DNA of 64,000 nt from Pieris napi (lineage: Eukaryota > Arthropoda > Insecta > Lepidoptera > Pieridae): contig NC_062251.1 in NCBI RefSeq assembly GCF_905475465.1, positions 2,163,001-2,227,000 on the forward strand, written 5' to 3'. A program made the translations under genes and the position numbers. Position 1 is the stretch's first letter. Each line of letters opens with the position of its first letter. The notes beneath the pieces are model-generated. The model did not search any database and had not been told where the DNA came from. It saw only the letters and a program-made list of their open reading frames with translations. This document shows positions 43,837 to 54,116 of the stretch, piece by piece.

Positions 43837-46794
43837 TTAACAAGCACAGCTGTCCTCTTGTATAGCTTGCCTTTGTGGCACAAAGGCCTCCTCCAACTGT
43901 TTCCATTCCTTCCTATCCCTGGCAAGTCTTTGCCACAGAGGACCAGTGGCTTTTTTAAAGTCGTCAGCCCACCGGGCACATGGTCTTCCTCTCTTTCGCT
44001 TGGTGTTGTAGCGAGGTGTCCATTGGGTGACTTTTTTCGACCATTTTGCTCTCTGGCCTCTGAGCAGGTGTCCTGTCCATCTCCATTTAAGCCTTTTGGC
44101 TCTGGTCATTGCATCTTCCCAGTTGGTGATCCTTCGGAGATCTACAGCTCTTTTCCTATCATTCCGTGTGTACCCTAGTATGCTCCTTTCCATACTTCTC
44201 TGGCAAGTCACAAGCTTTTGACTTGTGACTTGCTTAGTGGTCCAAGTTTCGCAGCCGTACGTTAGGATAGGTAAGATACAGGTGTTGAAGATGCTCCTTT
44301 TGATCCTAAGTGGGTAATCTTTATTCTTTAGGATGTGTTTTAATGACCAGAATCTTTTCCAGGCATTTGAGGTTCTTCTCTCTATTTCCTGATGGGCTTG
44401 TTCTGTCATGGAGATGAGTTGTCCCAAGTATATGTAGGTTGTCACATATTCTAGGTTTTCGTTCTCTAGGATAATAGTATCTGGTGTTCTGTTTGTCATG
44501 GCTTTTGTTTTTGATTTGTTCATTGTTAAACCCACTTCTTTGCTTTTGGTTGCCAGTTCTTCGATCATAGTTTGTAGTGTTCCCGGGTTGTCAGTTATGA
44601 GCACAATGTCATCTGCAAATCTCAAATGGTTGATCCTTTCTCCATCTATGTTTATACCGCAATCTTCCCAGTGTAGGTTTCTGAAGACTTCTTCCAACAC
44701 ACTAGTAAAGAGCTTAGGCGAAAGAGGGTCTCCCTGTCTGACTCCTTTTTTGAGTGGGAATGATTCTCCCAGCATCTCCAGCTTCACCCTGGCCGAGCAC
44801 TGGCTGTAGACATTTCCGATGAGTCTAATGTATTTCCCTTCAATGCCTTGGTTTTTTAGCGCTCTCCAAATGCATGGGTGCTCCAAAGAGTCGAAAGCTT
44901 TGCTGTAGTCGACAAAAGCCAGATACAGGGGATATCCATATTCCTGGCACTTTTCGACAATTTGCTTCAAGGTGTGCATGTGGTCTATTGTGGAGAATCC
45001 AGACCGAAATCCGGCTTGCTCGATAGGTTGTTGTTCGTCAAGTTGTTTGGTGATGCGGTTGAGAATGATTTTTGCAAAGACTTTGTACACGTTGGACATA
45101 AGACTGATAGGACGATAGTTGCTAAGGTCTTCTTTGTCTCCTTTCTTGTGGATTAGGATTATTGTGCTTTGTGTCCATTGTGTAGGTATGTATTCAGTAT
45201 CTAATATTTCATTGAATAGGTTTGTTAATGTTGTTAGTGTGTCCGGAAGTGCAATTTTGATTGTCTCATTTGTTATGTTGTCGGGGCCAGGGGATTTTTC
45301 ATTTTTCTGTGTCAGGATTGCATATTCGACTTCCCTTTCTAAAACAGGTGGGATAGGTTCTTCGTGTTCTGGGTCAGGGTTGGCATATGTTTCGGAATTG
45401 TTGTCACATGAGTACAGTTCTTTAAAGAAGGATGTTGCAGTATCTAGTATTGTTTTTCTATTTGTAACTAAGTTTTTGTCCTGTTTTTTGAATCTTGGTA
45501 TCCATTGTTTAGGTGGTTGTAGTTCTTTTAGGGCTTTCCTTATTCCTCCTGTTTTAGTAATATGATTTATTATGCAGTCCATTGTTTTTTTTGCTTTATC
45601 CTTTTTTATACTCTTGTTAATTTCTTTGCTGATCCTTGTTATTTCTTTTAATATGTCTTTATCCTTTTTGTTCTTGAATAATTCTTTTCTTTCCGAAATT
45701 AGTTGTTTGGTCTGTGTGCTTAATATTTCCTTCGTCTGTTGTTTTGGTTTTTTAGCTTGATACATTCTGTTTATTTCTTTATTGTATCTTTCCTGCATTG
45801 CGTTCGGCGATTCTAGCAGATGGTTTGCGTCTAATTTGGTAGTAAGGGTGTATTCCTCAGAAGGTAGCACTCGTTTGTAGCGTTTCCTAGATTTAACCTG
45901 GTTTTTGGAGTGTAAGGTTGCTCTGACCATTCGGTGGTTGGTGTAGAAGTTGAACTGGTTGATTACCTTTACGTCTTTGAAAGCTTTGGGTTGATTGCTT
46001 GTTATGAAATCGATTTCGTTATGGTAGCTACCGTCTGGTGACATCCAGGTCCATTTTTTGCTAGGTTTTTTCTTAAAGAATGTGTTGAGGATAGCCAGGT
46101 TGTTTTCGTGACTCAGATTTACTAGTCGTTCTCCGTTATTATTTCTCTTTCCTATGGTGTATTCGCCGATGATATTTTCTTCTCCTGATCTTTGCTTGCC
46201 AATTTTCCCATTGAAGTCTCCCATAATTATTAAGTTTTTTTCTGTTACATCTATTGTTTTGGATAGTTGATGATAGAATGAGTCTTTTGTGGCTTCTTCT
46301 GCTTGTTCTGTTGGTGCATACACTTGTATCAAGGTCCAGTGTTCTCTGTAGCCTGTTATCTTTATTTTTAGGATTGCTATTCTTTCTGAGATGCCTGTGA
46401 ATTCTAGTATGCTGTTCTTGAGTTCCTTTCTGACCATGAAGCCTACTCCGTAGTGTCCTTTTGTCTCTCCAATAGAATATAGAATGTAGTCGTCATGTTC
46501 AGTGATTTCTGTTCCTAGTCTTCTGACTTCGCTAAGGCCTAGAATGTTCCATTTAATGTTCTTGAGCGCCTCTTCCAGTTCCATAAGTCGATCGCATGTT
46601 CTTAGTGTTAGTACGTTGAGCGTGCCGATATAAATATTGGTGTTTATTTGACTTCGTTGCTTAGACTTTAGTAGGTTGGGCTTTGGTGGGTTTGGATTTG
46701 GAAGGTTGTGTTTTGGCCGGTTCGTTTGCTCCAATGTGATTTTCAGAGATCCCTCTCGAGGGTCAGCTGGAGGGCTGCGGTCGCGCTTCCCCAC
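43837..46794 (-). CDS. LINE ORF2: endonuclease-reverse transcriptase (RTE type)
   Basis: 985 residues, no internal stop. APE-type endonuclease at about 50-295: TLNVLTLR (58-65), SEVRR (88-92), VYAPTE (158-163), GDFNGKIG (192-199), NEIDFITS (259-266), TNHRMV (285-290). Reverse transcriptase at about 480-800: FVDYSKAFDS (627-636), GVRQGDPLSP (684-693), catalytic FADDIVLI (726-733), YLGQLIS (789-795). C-terminal segment RLKWRWTGHLLR (901-912), RGRPCARWADD (935-945) and DRKEWKQLEEAF (960-971), as in RTE-like elements often annotated craniofacial development protein 2-like. It nicks target DNA and copies its own RNA there. The first ~45 residues are P/K/N-rich linker, so the true start may be slightly internal. 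All hallmark residues are present; it could be active. Confidence 0.92.
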   Translation of the reverse strand: MGKRDRSPPADPREGSLKITLEQTNRPKHNLPNPNPPKPNLLKSKQRSQINTNIYIGTLNVLTLRTCDRLMELEEALKNIKWNILGLSEVRRLGTEITEHDDYILYSIGETKGHYGVGFMVRKELKNSILEFTGISERIAILKIKITGYREHWTLIQVYAPTEQAEEATKDSFYHQLSKTIDVTEKNLIIMGDFNGKIGKQRSGEENIIGEYTIGKRNNNGERLVNLSHENNLAILNTFFKKKPSKKWTWMSPDGSYHNEIDFITSNQPKAFKDVKVINQFNFYTNHRMVRATLHSKNQVKSRKRYKRVLPSEEYTLTTKLDANHLLESPNAMQERYNKEINRMYQAKKPKQQTKEILSTQTKQLISERKELFKNKKDKDILKEITRISKEINKSIKKDKAKKTMDCIINHITKTGGIRKALKELQPPKQWIPRFKKQDKNLVTNRKTILDTATSFFKELYSCDNNSETYANPDPEHEEPIPPVLEREVEYAILTQKNEKSPGPDNITNETIKIALPDTLTTLTNLFNEILDTEYIPTQWTQSTIILIHKKGDKEDLSNYRPISLMSNVYKVFAKIILNRITKQLDEQQPIEQAGFRSGFSTIDHMHTLKQIVEKCQEYGYPLYLAFVDYSKAFDSLEHPCIWRALKNQGIEGKYIRLIGNVYSQCSARVKLEMLGESFPLKKGVRQGDPLSPKLFTSVLEEVFRNLHWEDCGINIDGERINHLRFADDIVLITDNPGTLQTMIEELATKSKEVGLTMNKSKTKAMTNRTPDTIILENENLEYVTTYIYLGQLISMTEQAHQEIERRTSNAWKRFWSLKHILKNKDYPLRIKRSIFNTCILPILTYGCETWTTKQVTSQKLVTCQRSMERSILGYTRNDRKRAVDLRRITNWEDAMTRAKRLKWRWTGHLLRGQRAKWSKKVTQWTPRYNTKRKRGRPCARWADDFKKATGPLWQRLARDRKEWKQLEEAFVPQRQAIQEDSCAC

Positions 46795-46899
46795 GGAGAC
46801 CGCTGTCCGGCTTGGGGAAAGGTATATTTTGTTGGTTGTTTGTATTTGTTCTTTGGTTTTATTTTTGTTTTGATTCCGGGGACCGCTGTGTACTAATTG

Positions 46900-47703
46900 T
46901 TATTGGTTAGATGTTTCTGAAATAGAATTTGTTCTGTGGCGTATCATTTTTTCAAATGCATTGGTTACAATCATTTTCTTTGGCTCCGTCTGCCTTGTAC
47001 CTTCATAGCAGTCAGATTGCGTTGGTGTTTTAGATGGTGAGCGCTTCCTTTTCTCAGTTGCCTTGGTTGAGTTTGTTTCCTTTATTATGAGCCGATCATA
47101 TCGGATGAGAGCCAGATTTCCTTTCTTTCTTTCTTCTTGTTGTAGGGACTTTAATTCTTTTCTCTTCTGCAGTACTTCTTTGGGGTAGTCTTCAGACACG
47201 TATATGTTTGCAGGGAATCTTTTGTTGTTTTTTAAGATTTCTATTTTTCTCCATGCTAGAGTAAACTTTATGAGAATAGGCCTGCGTTTCTGATCGACTT
47301 TAGAGCCAAGTCTACGAGCTTCACTTATTTCCCATTTATCAAAGTTGTCCAACTCGCAATCTTTACCCACCTCGTTAAGGACCTTCAGGACCAGTTGTAG
47401 GAGTTCTGCATTATTGCTTTCGTTTTCCTCTACTCCGTGGAGTATTAAATTATTTTTTCTGACTTCTCTCTCCAGATTTTGCATCTTATTCTTCATAATT
47501 GCCACGTCGTTTTTAAGTATTTTATTCTCTTCTACCAACGGTTTCAGTTTTTCTTCTATTGTCGACGCCATACTTTGGGTAAGGCTTTTGGTAAGGGCAG
47601 TTGTTTGCTCACGAAATTCGTCCCTAGTATCCTTTTTGTTTTTATTCAGCTTCTCGTCAATTTCCATTATTTTTTCTAGTAGACGTGCCAGCTGTTTCTC
47701 CAT
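46900..47703 (-). CDS. LINE ORF1 protein (coiled coil, RNA-binding)
   Basis: 267 residues. Residues about 1-85 are rich in E, K, L and N with heptad-like spacing (KLNKNKKDTRDEF, KPLVEENKILKNDVAIMKN), expected to form a coiled coil and trimerise. Residues about 85-190 (NNLILHGVEENESN, RRPILIKFTLAWRK, FPANIYVSEDYPKEV) match the RRM-like plus C-terminal domain of L1-type ORF1 proteins, and residues 190-230 are basic (KATEKRKRSPSK). In such LINEs this protein coats the RNA and helps deliver it for target-primed reverse transcription. The stop is followed 105 bp later by the ORF2 ATG. The start ATG at 47703 follows a leader without a competing long frame. Confidence 0.8.
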   Translation of the reverse strand: MEKQLARLLEKIMEIDEKLNKNKKDTRDEFREQTTALTKSLTQSMASTIEEKLKPLVEENKILKNDVAIMKNKMQNLEREVRKNNLILHGVEENESNNAELLQLVLKVLNEVGKDCELDNFDKWEISEARRLGSKVDQKRRPILIKFTLAWRKIEILKNNKRFPANIYVSEDYPKEVLQKRKELKSLQQEERKKGNLALIRYDRLIIKETNSTKATEKRKRSPSKTPTQSDCYEGTRQTEPKKMIVTNAFEKMIRHRTNSISETSNQ

Positions 47704-48352
47704 GGCTGTGAGTTAGCGTTAGTACGTGTGTGTAAAATCGATTTTTAGTTGGCAACACTAAGTTAGCAGCACTGGTTGGTAGTTGGTATCACCGGTTGAA
47801 ATTTTTTTTTTTTTTCTATGTAATATTTATTACATTAATCTTGCGGACACTGCCCTCTATTGACAATTAGTTAGATTAGTTACTTTATATTATTATTAAA
47901 TATGTTTCCGTAATTGCACAGCAATAAATGCTCTCTTTAAAAGTGTCTCAGTAAAAATTGCACTGCAATAAATGCTCTTCACAGTAATGTACGTTTCAGT
48001 ACTTATACTTTATATTTAAGCAACTCACAATAACGGTCGTTGATCCAAAATAAACACGTATTAGACAGAAAAAACTGTCAATCTGGGATCTCAGTTCACT
48101 TACACAAAGTTTTTTTTTTTTTAGTTCACAATTTATAGTCACCAACACAAAATCAGTTTTGAAAAGTCGAACTATTTGTATAAATTCCGTACTCCACAAA
48201 GCACCTATCACTTCCAGAGATGGACAATTCACTAATATTGCCTTATTATTGCTATTTATGATATATTTCTACTTTTAACTATATTTAATTAATTATGTTA
48301 TGAGGACACGATGTGTCTGTTATGACTACCCGCCCCGGAATGCGGTTATGGT

Positions 48353-48745
48353 AATATGTCACAAATAACCAAACTATCCCGAAATGGTCAATTGTCAAAC
48401 GTCAATAAAATTACTGTATCAATATCACGATTTTCTTAAGTTTTCCGTCTCACTAAAAATTGTTTTTTACTTTAGTTGGTACAAGCTTTTGAAATACACG
48501 ACAATATCTTGATCATTACAGCAAGTAAACATTAGACGTTTTTACGCGCGCGTTGTAAGAACTAAGAGGTCTATTTAACCAACCAACTAAGTTAGCCGTT
48601 CAATTAACAGCCTAGCTAACTAAACGGCTCCATTTAACTAGCGGCCTGAAAGATATTCAGCCAGTTGATCAAACAGCTAGGCAAATTTTTTCGTCAATCT
48701 GATGATAGATTGGTGGTGATTTTCCCAACTGAGCCCGATATATAA
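48353..48745. other. Unassigned stretch with short inverted words
   Basis: GCCGTTCAATTAACAGCCTAGC, CTAACTAAACGGCTCC and similar words near 48590-48680 suggest decayed small repeats. Nothing coding. Confidence 0.25.
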
Positions 48746-49174
48746 GGGAGCGTCCATAAAATACGTGAGTTGTTTACGTGTTAATACGTCGGGGGAGGGG
48801 GTCGAGTCAAATCTCATTTAATCTTACGTTGGAGAGGGGGGGTCTCGGCAAGTATCACGCAATTTTTTTTCTATTTGAAAAAAAAAATTTGGAAAACGGT
48901 TGACCCTAAAGGCCATCTCTGCAAATACCCGCTAACTCCATACCTAAACGCTCAACATTTCACTTATTTTGTTTTAGTCGTAAATAAAAGCACGAAGCAA
49001 TTTTTTATCTTTTTTCAATAACAATCCAACGCGTTTACGTAAGAAATCCACATTTAGAAAAAACGTGAGATTGGGGGAAGGGGTTGAATAAAATCTCACG
49101 ACATCTCACCAGGGGGGGAGGGAGGTACAGAAAATTAAAAAAAAAAACACCTCACGTAATTTATGGACGCCCCC
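48746..49174. mobile_element. MITE, GGGGGCGTCCATAAATTACG family, copy 2
   Basis: GGGAGCGTCCATAAAATACG at left, mirror of GGGGGCGTCCATAAATTACG at right, TAA on both sides (48743-48745, 49175-49177). About 90 percent like 37655-38068. Confidence 0.8.
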
Positions 49175-49177
49175 TAA

Positions 49178-49395
49178 CAGTCAAAACCGTTTGTGACGAC
49201 ATCGTTGAAAACATATCGGTTATATTGACGAAAATCAAAGGTTCCGGCTGAATTCTATTGAAATTAGTACTTAATAACAACGACATCGGCTAGGACTATC
49301 GGTTTTTACGACCAAATATGAGTATTCCCTTCAATGTTATAACAGATTTTGACTGGCATATGTACTCGCCTACCAACGCAACGCCGAGCGCCCAA
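49178..49395. repeat. Diverged third fragment of the duplicated block
   Basis: GGTTATATTGACGAAAATCA resembles 37243-37262, and GACTATCGGTTTTTACGACC then AAATATGAGTATTCCCTTCA resembles 38178-38220 and the flanks of 27723-29262. It provides a further unoccupied version of the copy B insertion site. Confidence 0.5.
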
Positions 49396-49494
49396 TGTGT
49401 ACTCGCTTTTAACACGAAGTAAAACTAATTCGTTTGCACGAAACCGCAAATAATAGTTTACGTAATAAAATACGGAAACGGAAATTTTGTATTA

Positions 49495-49741
49495 GGAAGC
49501 GTTCAAGTAACGCAATTTTTTGGAGATTATTGATCCCCCTTTCAGTACCCTAGTACAGTACTCTACTCAAGTATAGTAAAACGTTTCGTGACCACCTTTG
49601 TGTCTCTTTAGTTACTATTATGTGGTGTAAGTAGAAAATAATATTAACAATAACGCGTAATTCAATCCCCGCCCCGCATCGTAACGTTTCACAAAAGGAC
49701 CCCCCCTCACAAAATTCGTTACGTAATACTTGAACGCTCCC
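49495..49741. mobile_element. MITE, GGGAGCGTTCAAG family
   Basis: GGAAGCGTTCAAGTAACGCA at left and TACGTAATACTTGAACGCTC at right; diverged, flanks TTA and TTC. Confidence 0.65.
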
Positions 49742-50160
49742 TTCATCAGAATATAATCTCAGAGCTCACCAGTGCCTCATTTTTTTATTATTAATTCAAC
49801 TTAAAACATATAATTATAGCTGTCCTAAACGCCATACGAAACTCGACTTTATGTTACGATTTTACAAATATATTAAATATAATTTGATGTTTTAGTAATA
49901 TTTATCAAATGTACTACATTGCAGCGTTTGACCCAAATTTTTGATTAGCATGAAGTACGAGAGTAATATTGAAAACATGGCTTTTAATTAATCATTAATT
50001 TATCAATAAATCCATAAATTAAAACATTATGTTATTCACGTTACACAAGATGGCTACAGATTAAACGAATCGACAAAGACAAATTAAGTGAATAATGTTT
50101 TCACAATAATACTAATATATTCGAGTTTAATTTCGTTGACTGATTTTGATTGATTATATC
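49742..50160. other. Unassigned AT-rich stretch
   Basis: No frame, repeat or RNA gene recognised. Confidence 0.25.
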
Positions 50161-50164
50161 GTGA

Positions 50165-50465
50165 CGGATCTGACAAATAGTAAACTTTACAGGGCAGCCA
50201 TTTCAAAATAATATAATCATGTTAGTTTTTGTCATAACTATTTTAATTCATATTCTGTTATTATGAAAATTGCCATTCAAACAAAAGGGTTTGTTTTGAA
50301 ACAAAATAAAAATAATAACATTAAATTACCGTGTTTTTATCAAAACCGTCACTTTACCGACTGATTAAATTTAAAACACATGGAATTTTGTTTTTAATGT
50401 AGCCGTAATATTTAGTCAATGTATACAAATATGATAAAAAGTGGATTTTGGATTTTTTCATAATC
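50165..50465 (-). repeat. Family R repeat, reverse copy
   Basis: TGACGGATCTGACAAATAGT through AAGTGGATTTTGGATTTTTT, reverse complement of 17360-17710 with scattered differences. Confidence 0.7.
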
Positions 50466-50834
50466 ATAACGATATTTAAGTAATATGAACGACAATTAAC
50501 ACGTAAAACTTGACAAAGACGTCACAGACGCGACGCCATCTTGTTTGCGTATTGGCGCGTTCATGATATGACAAATGACATTACCAATACAGATTCTAGC
50601 CACTAATACATCTGCTTGATATCCTAATTAGATTATGATCATGTACACTATTGATAGGATTCCTTTTTACGCTAAATATAAATATTTTTTATGTAAATAT
50701 CTCTTACAAACATTGATATAGGCACGTTATATGTATTATTGCGTATAATGATATATAAAACAACATTATGACAACGCGACGACAATATATAGTCTTGAAA
50801 CAGATTGCACTTTAATCGACACGAAAAAAACCAC
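50466..50834. other. Unassigned stretch
   Basis: No gene recognised. Contains CGCGACGCCATCTTGTTTGCG near 50531 and otherwise AT-rich sequence. Confidence 0.25.
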
Positions 50835-51009
50835 ATTCGTGTCTTGTTTGACAGATTTTATTCGTGTCTTGTTTGACAGATTTCATTCGTGTCATGTTTG
50901 ACAGATTTCATTCGTGTCATGTTTGACAGATTTCATTCGTGTCATGTTTGACAGATTTCATTCGTGTCTTGTTTGACAGATTTCTTTCGTGTCTTGTTTG
51001 ACAGATGTG
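50835..51009 (+). repeat. 25-bp tandem repeat, 7 copies
   Basis: ATTCGTGTCTTGTTTGACAG plus ATTTC, with CTT/CAT variation at one position. Exactly 7 x 25 bp. TTGACAG words inside recall the TGTCAAA repeats at 53340-53745. Confidence 0.9.
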
Positions 51010-51339
51010 TACCTGACACACCGGTTTGCGTGACATTCGCTTCCTCACAATGCTTGCCTTGGCATGTATGCCCCCGAGATCAGGTATAATAGTGTAAAAA
51101 CTACTATATAAAACAGTGTATAATTACCAGGGTTATAAAATCTAAATGCCCAATCCAAACATGCCGTTCTTAGCGAGACTATATCGATTGATACATGTGT
51201 CTCGGAACCAAACCATAGACTAGCGTGACAAGACGAGGGGGTGAGGCGAGCACGCACTCGCTTACAAATATAACAATCGTGGTTACAACTCAAACAAGTG
51301 GGATAGATGGTTCAAAAGCCCATTAATAGGAATGGCAAA

Positions 51340-51880
51340 TTAGGAGAGGATGTCTAGAAACCAATGATGAAAAGTGATGACTCGAAAAAATTAAACTGGA
51401 AATGGGCCGATCAAAACTGCCCGCATGCGATGAAAGATGGTACAGGCCCTTATTTGAAAGGGCCCAGAGGGCAGAGAAAGAAGACGATGTCCAAAAACCT
51501 AGATAAATGAAAAGGGATATGCGAAGAAATTTAACTGGAAATGGGCCGATCAAAACTGCCAGCGTATGATGAAAGATGATTTAGGTCCTTTCTTGGAAGG
51601 GCCCAGTGGGCAGAGAAAGAAGATGTCCAAAAACCTGGAAAAATTAAAAGGGATATGCGAAGAAATTTAACTGGGAATAGGCCAATCAAAAACGTGTGAT
51701 AGCAGATAGATAAAATATCCTTTTACTCGGAATGGCCCAGAAGAGCAGAAACAGGAGAGGAAGAAGCCCAGAAACCTGGATAGATGAAAAGTAATACTGG
51801 AAATAATTAAACTGGGAATGGGCCTATCAAAATTACCCACGTGTGATGGATGACAGGCCCTTACTTGGAACAATATGGAC
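51340..51880 (+). repeat. Tandem array of about 4 units of 115-145 bp, LINE-derived
   Basis: Repeated words AACTGGAAATGGGCCGATCA, GAAGGGCCCAG, GGCAGAGAAAGAAGA and CCAAAAACCTGGA recur at about 51400, 51535, 51670 and 51805. Each unit can be read KFNWKWADQN...KDD, close to the RLKWRWTGH...W segment downstream of LINE reverse transcriptase, so a piece of LINE coding sequence seems to have been amplified in tandem. Confidence 0.6.
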
Positions 51881-52320
51881 AGAAGAGAATGACCATAAAT
51901 CTAAGAAGATAAAGAGTATTAAATATACTTCCTGTACCAAATTTTAGTATTTTGTATATACTAATCCCCTTTCACCCTTGCAATACACCAAGCGCATTTA
52001 ACATCATACGGCGAAGGAAAACATCGTGACGCATGCATTAGAAACCGCAGCATCAGGCACAGAAGGAATGCCTGGTCTTTTTCATTCGATTAGATTTCTA
52101 CTATAAGGCACCTAATGAGTAATCCAAAATACTGTTCTCGCATTCCTAACTCTAAAAGTATTGGTGTATTAAAAAGTATGCTAGTTAATACTTAGTTCTA
52201 AACGCTTTTATTATTGGTATGTTATCTAAAGCTGGCGGCTTCAACACATTTACTAGGCGAGGCGTGATGTCATACTGAATATGCATCATGAAAAGACTGT
52301 CCGTCTCTCTCGCGCGCGGT
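51881..52320. other. Unassigned stretch
   Basis: No recognisable content. TCTCTCTCGCGCGCGG near 52305 is a short CG-rich patch. Confidence 0.25.
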
Positions 52321-52402
52321 CAAGCTTATGAGTATAAAAGAGACAGTTATTGTTTTGCTTTTGCTACTGTTTATGTTGATCTTTTTTCAAACATTACCAG
52401 GA

Positions 52403-52573
52403 CAATCTCGTGTAATGGTGCACAATGTTTTTAATTATTTTAAGCATCTTAAAAAAAATATTTTTAATTTGACATCAGATGCGACTGGGGTTTCTAAGAG
52501 GAGTATAGAAAGAATTGTTAGTGAAGTCAAAGTGAAGTGTGTTGAGCTAGATGGAGCTTATGTCGAAAAATGA
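52403..52573 (+). pseudogene. Isolated helix-turn-helix exon of a transposase-like gene
   Basis: A pyrimidine-rich tract and TTACCAG end at 52402, then the frame GQSRVMVHNVFNYFKHLKKN, TGVSKRSIERIVSEVK, and TGA at 52571. The arrangement (QSR..V..V..F....., then a G(V/T)S.R(T/S)I.RI helix) is that of N-terminal DNA-binding segments of arthropod transposase-like proteins and parallels the exons at 18661-19166. Residues upstream of 52403 (ETVIVLLLLLFMLIFF) are translated polypyrimidine tract and are unlikely to be protein. No catalytic part is found downstream. Confidence 0.5.
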
Positions 52574-52579
52574 AAAATT

Positions 52580-53335
52580 ATTTACACAAACTACTCTTTT
52601 ACGTTCATGGTAAAACTTTTGGATCCACCCTCGTATGCACATAATATTTATATGTATTTGACACATTTTTATTTATTTACAACCCACCCAACCTTACTAA
52701 AACCAGAGTAGACTAAAATATATAGCTCGGCAAAAAAGTAATATTTTTAAACATACTGTATAGTGAAATTGCATTAGTGTGAGTAATGTGAACGCGCCAG
52801 CTTTCGATAACCGACCTATAATATGCTGTTTTATTTATAGCTTATATCCTATCTATTCTATATAGATTCAATTTTTAACAAATTTTTCGTATTTTCGACG
52901 CTTTAATATCACTGACAGTAGGAATGTGCACGCAATGCAACCAGCTAAATACTTAGGTACCTGCGCACGCGTTGTCGATGTGTCTAAGTGTTCAAGAGAT
53001 CAAACACCAGCTCTGATAATTAACCCACATGAAGATGATGGGGAAAACCCTCGGATTTTAATTCTAGAGTTAAAGATAAAAACGGTCACACTGCGATCTA
53101 TACAGTTTCTCTATGATTACCTCTAGAATTCTTACGCACCTACACTGAGTGCGAGCGAGACAGACAGATAAATATGATTTATGACCCGAATCCTCAGTTA
53201 ATAATGCGTCGACTATAGTTTCTAAACATTTCTACGCGCTTGACCTGATGTGAATCTATAATTTATGATTGCTATTTAGTATATTTATATATATATAGTA
53301 TAAAATTTCTCGGTGTCCTATGCTATGAATCGCGA
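52580..53335. other. Unassigned stretch
   Basis: A 66-codon plus-strand frame (52926-53126, starting MHAMQPAKYLGTCARVVDVS) has no family resemblance. The rest is AT-rich. Confidence 0.25.
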
Positions 53336-53339
53336 AACT

Positions 53340-53745
53340 AATTCTCGTGTTTGTCAAATCCAAGACGGTTTTGACAAACCTGAGTTCGAGACTTATGTTA
53401 GACTCCTGTCAAATGCAAGACGTTTTTGACATACTACAGTTATACGTAGCGCTGTCTCGACTCTGAAACTTAGGATGATATTACGAATTGAGAGTTATTA
53501 AGTGCGACTCCTGTCAAATCTAAGACGTTTTTGACATAACAAAGTCACACTTAGCTAAGTCTCGACTATGAAACTAGATGATAGTCAAATATACTTATTA
53601 AGTATGACTTCTGTCAAATGCAAGACGTTTTTGACAGACAAGAGTTACACTTAGCTCTGTCTCGACTCTGAAACTTCAGGGTGTAATTCAAAATCGACAC
53701 TTCTCAAGTAAGACTGCTGTCAAATCCAAGACAATTTGACAGGAG
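53340..53745 (+). repeat. ~105-bp tandem repeat with TGTCAAA...TTTGACA hairpins
   Basis: CTGTCAAATGCAAGACGTTT then TTGACA occurs at about 53352, 53407, 53512, 53611 and 53718. Between the last four the spacing is 99-107 bp and the sequence GTCTCGACTCTGAAACTT is shared. Each motif can fold as TGTCAAA paired with TTTGACA. Confidence 0.75.
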
Positions 53746-53749
53746 TTGT

Positions 53750-54112
53750 TATATACCTAGGCAACAATTTATTTTAATTAGATTGGCTCAACAGGTGATT
53801 AGATATATCGAAAATAATAGCTATTGAGCCAAATTTAAGAGTAACGAGGCTGGAAAAAAGGCTTTCGCGCGAAGGTTTTAGAGAGAAAATACTAGCTTCT
53901 ACTTATATTGAACGGCTAATACTAATCGGAATATTTATATTGCTTTATATATGGGCTGAATATTAAACACAAGTCAAACAAAAATCAACTTGGTATACAT
54001 AATGGATATTATTAATACGAAAATAAATCTAAAAACAATTTTTTTTCGGAACAAAGACGCCATCTTGTGTACACGTGAGCTTAAAAAAATGTATTTTATT
54101 TACATGAGAAAC
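53750..54112. other. Unassigned AT-rich stretch
   Basis: Contains a 10-bp inverted pair GGCTCAACAGG/CTATTGAGCC near 53785-53827. Nothing else. Confidence 0.2.
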
Positions 54113-54116
54113 TTAA

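Larger units (their letters stand above)
43753..48341 (-). mobile_element. Full-length RTE-type LINE with 11-bp target duplication
   Basis: Runs right to left. GCGGTTATGGT is present at 43742-43752 and 48342-48352, so the whole 4.6-kb element is bounded by an 11-bp target-site duplication. Order: 5' leader of about 640 bp starting TTCCGGGGCGGG, ORF1 (47703-46900), ORF2 (46794-43837), short 3' UTR, and a TTGAATC-type tail at 43753-43775. Both frames are open and the flanks are perfect, so the insertion looks recent. Clade by the ORF2 C-terminus and short tail repeat: RTE. Confidence 0.85.

Noticed and set aside
43735..46896. Plus-strand frames across the LINE (for example 43735-44178, 45119-45565)
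   Set aside because: They are antisense shadows of ORF2, with no family motifs.
50835..51009. CRISPR-like direct repeats
   Set aside because: 25-bp units abut each other with no spacers.
52328..52402. Signal peptide or membrane segment ETVIVLLLLLFMLIFF
   Set aside because: It is the translation of a polypyrimidine tract ahead of an acceptor-like TTACCAG.
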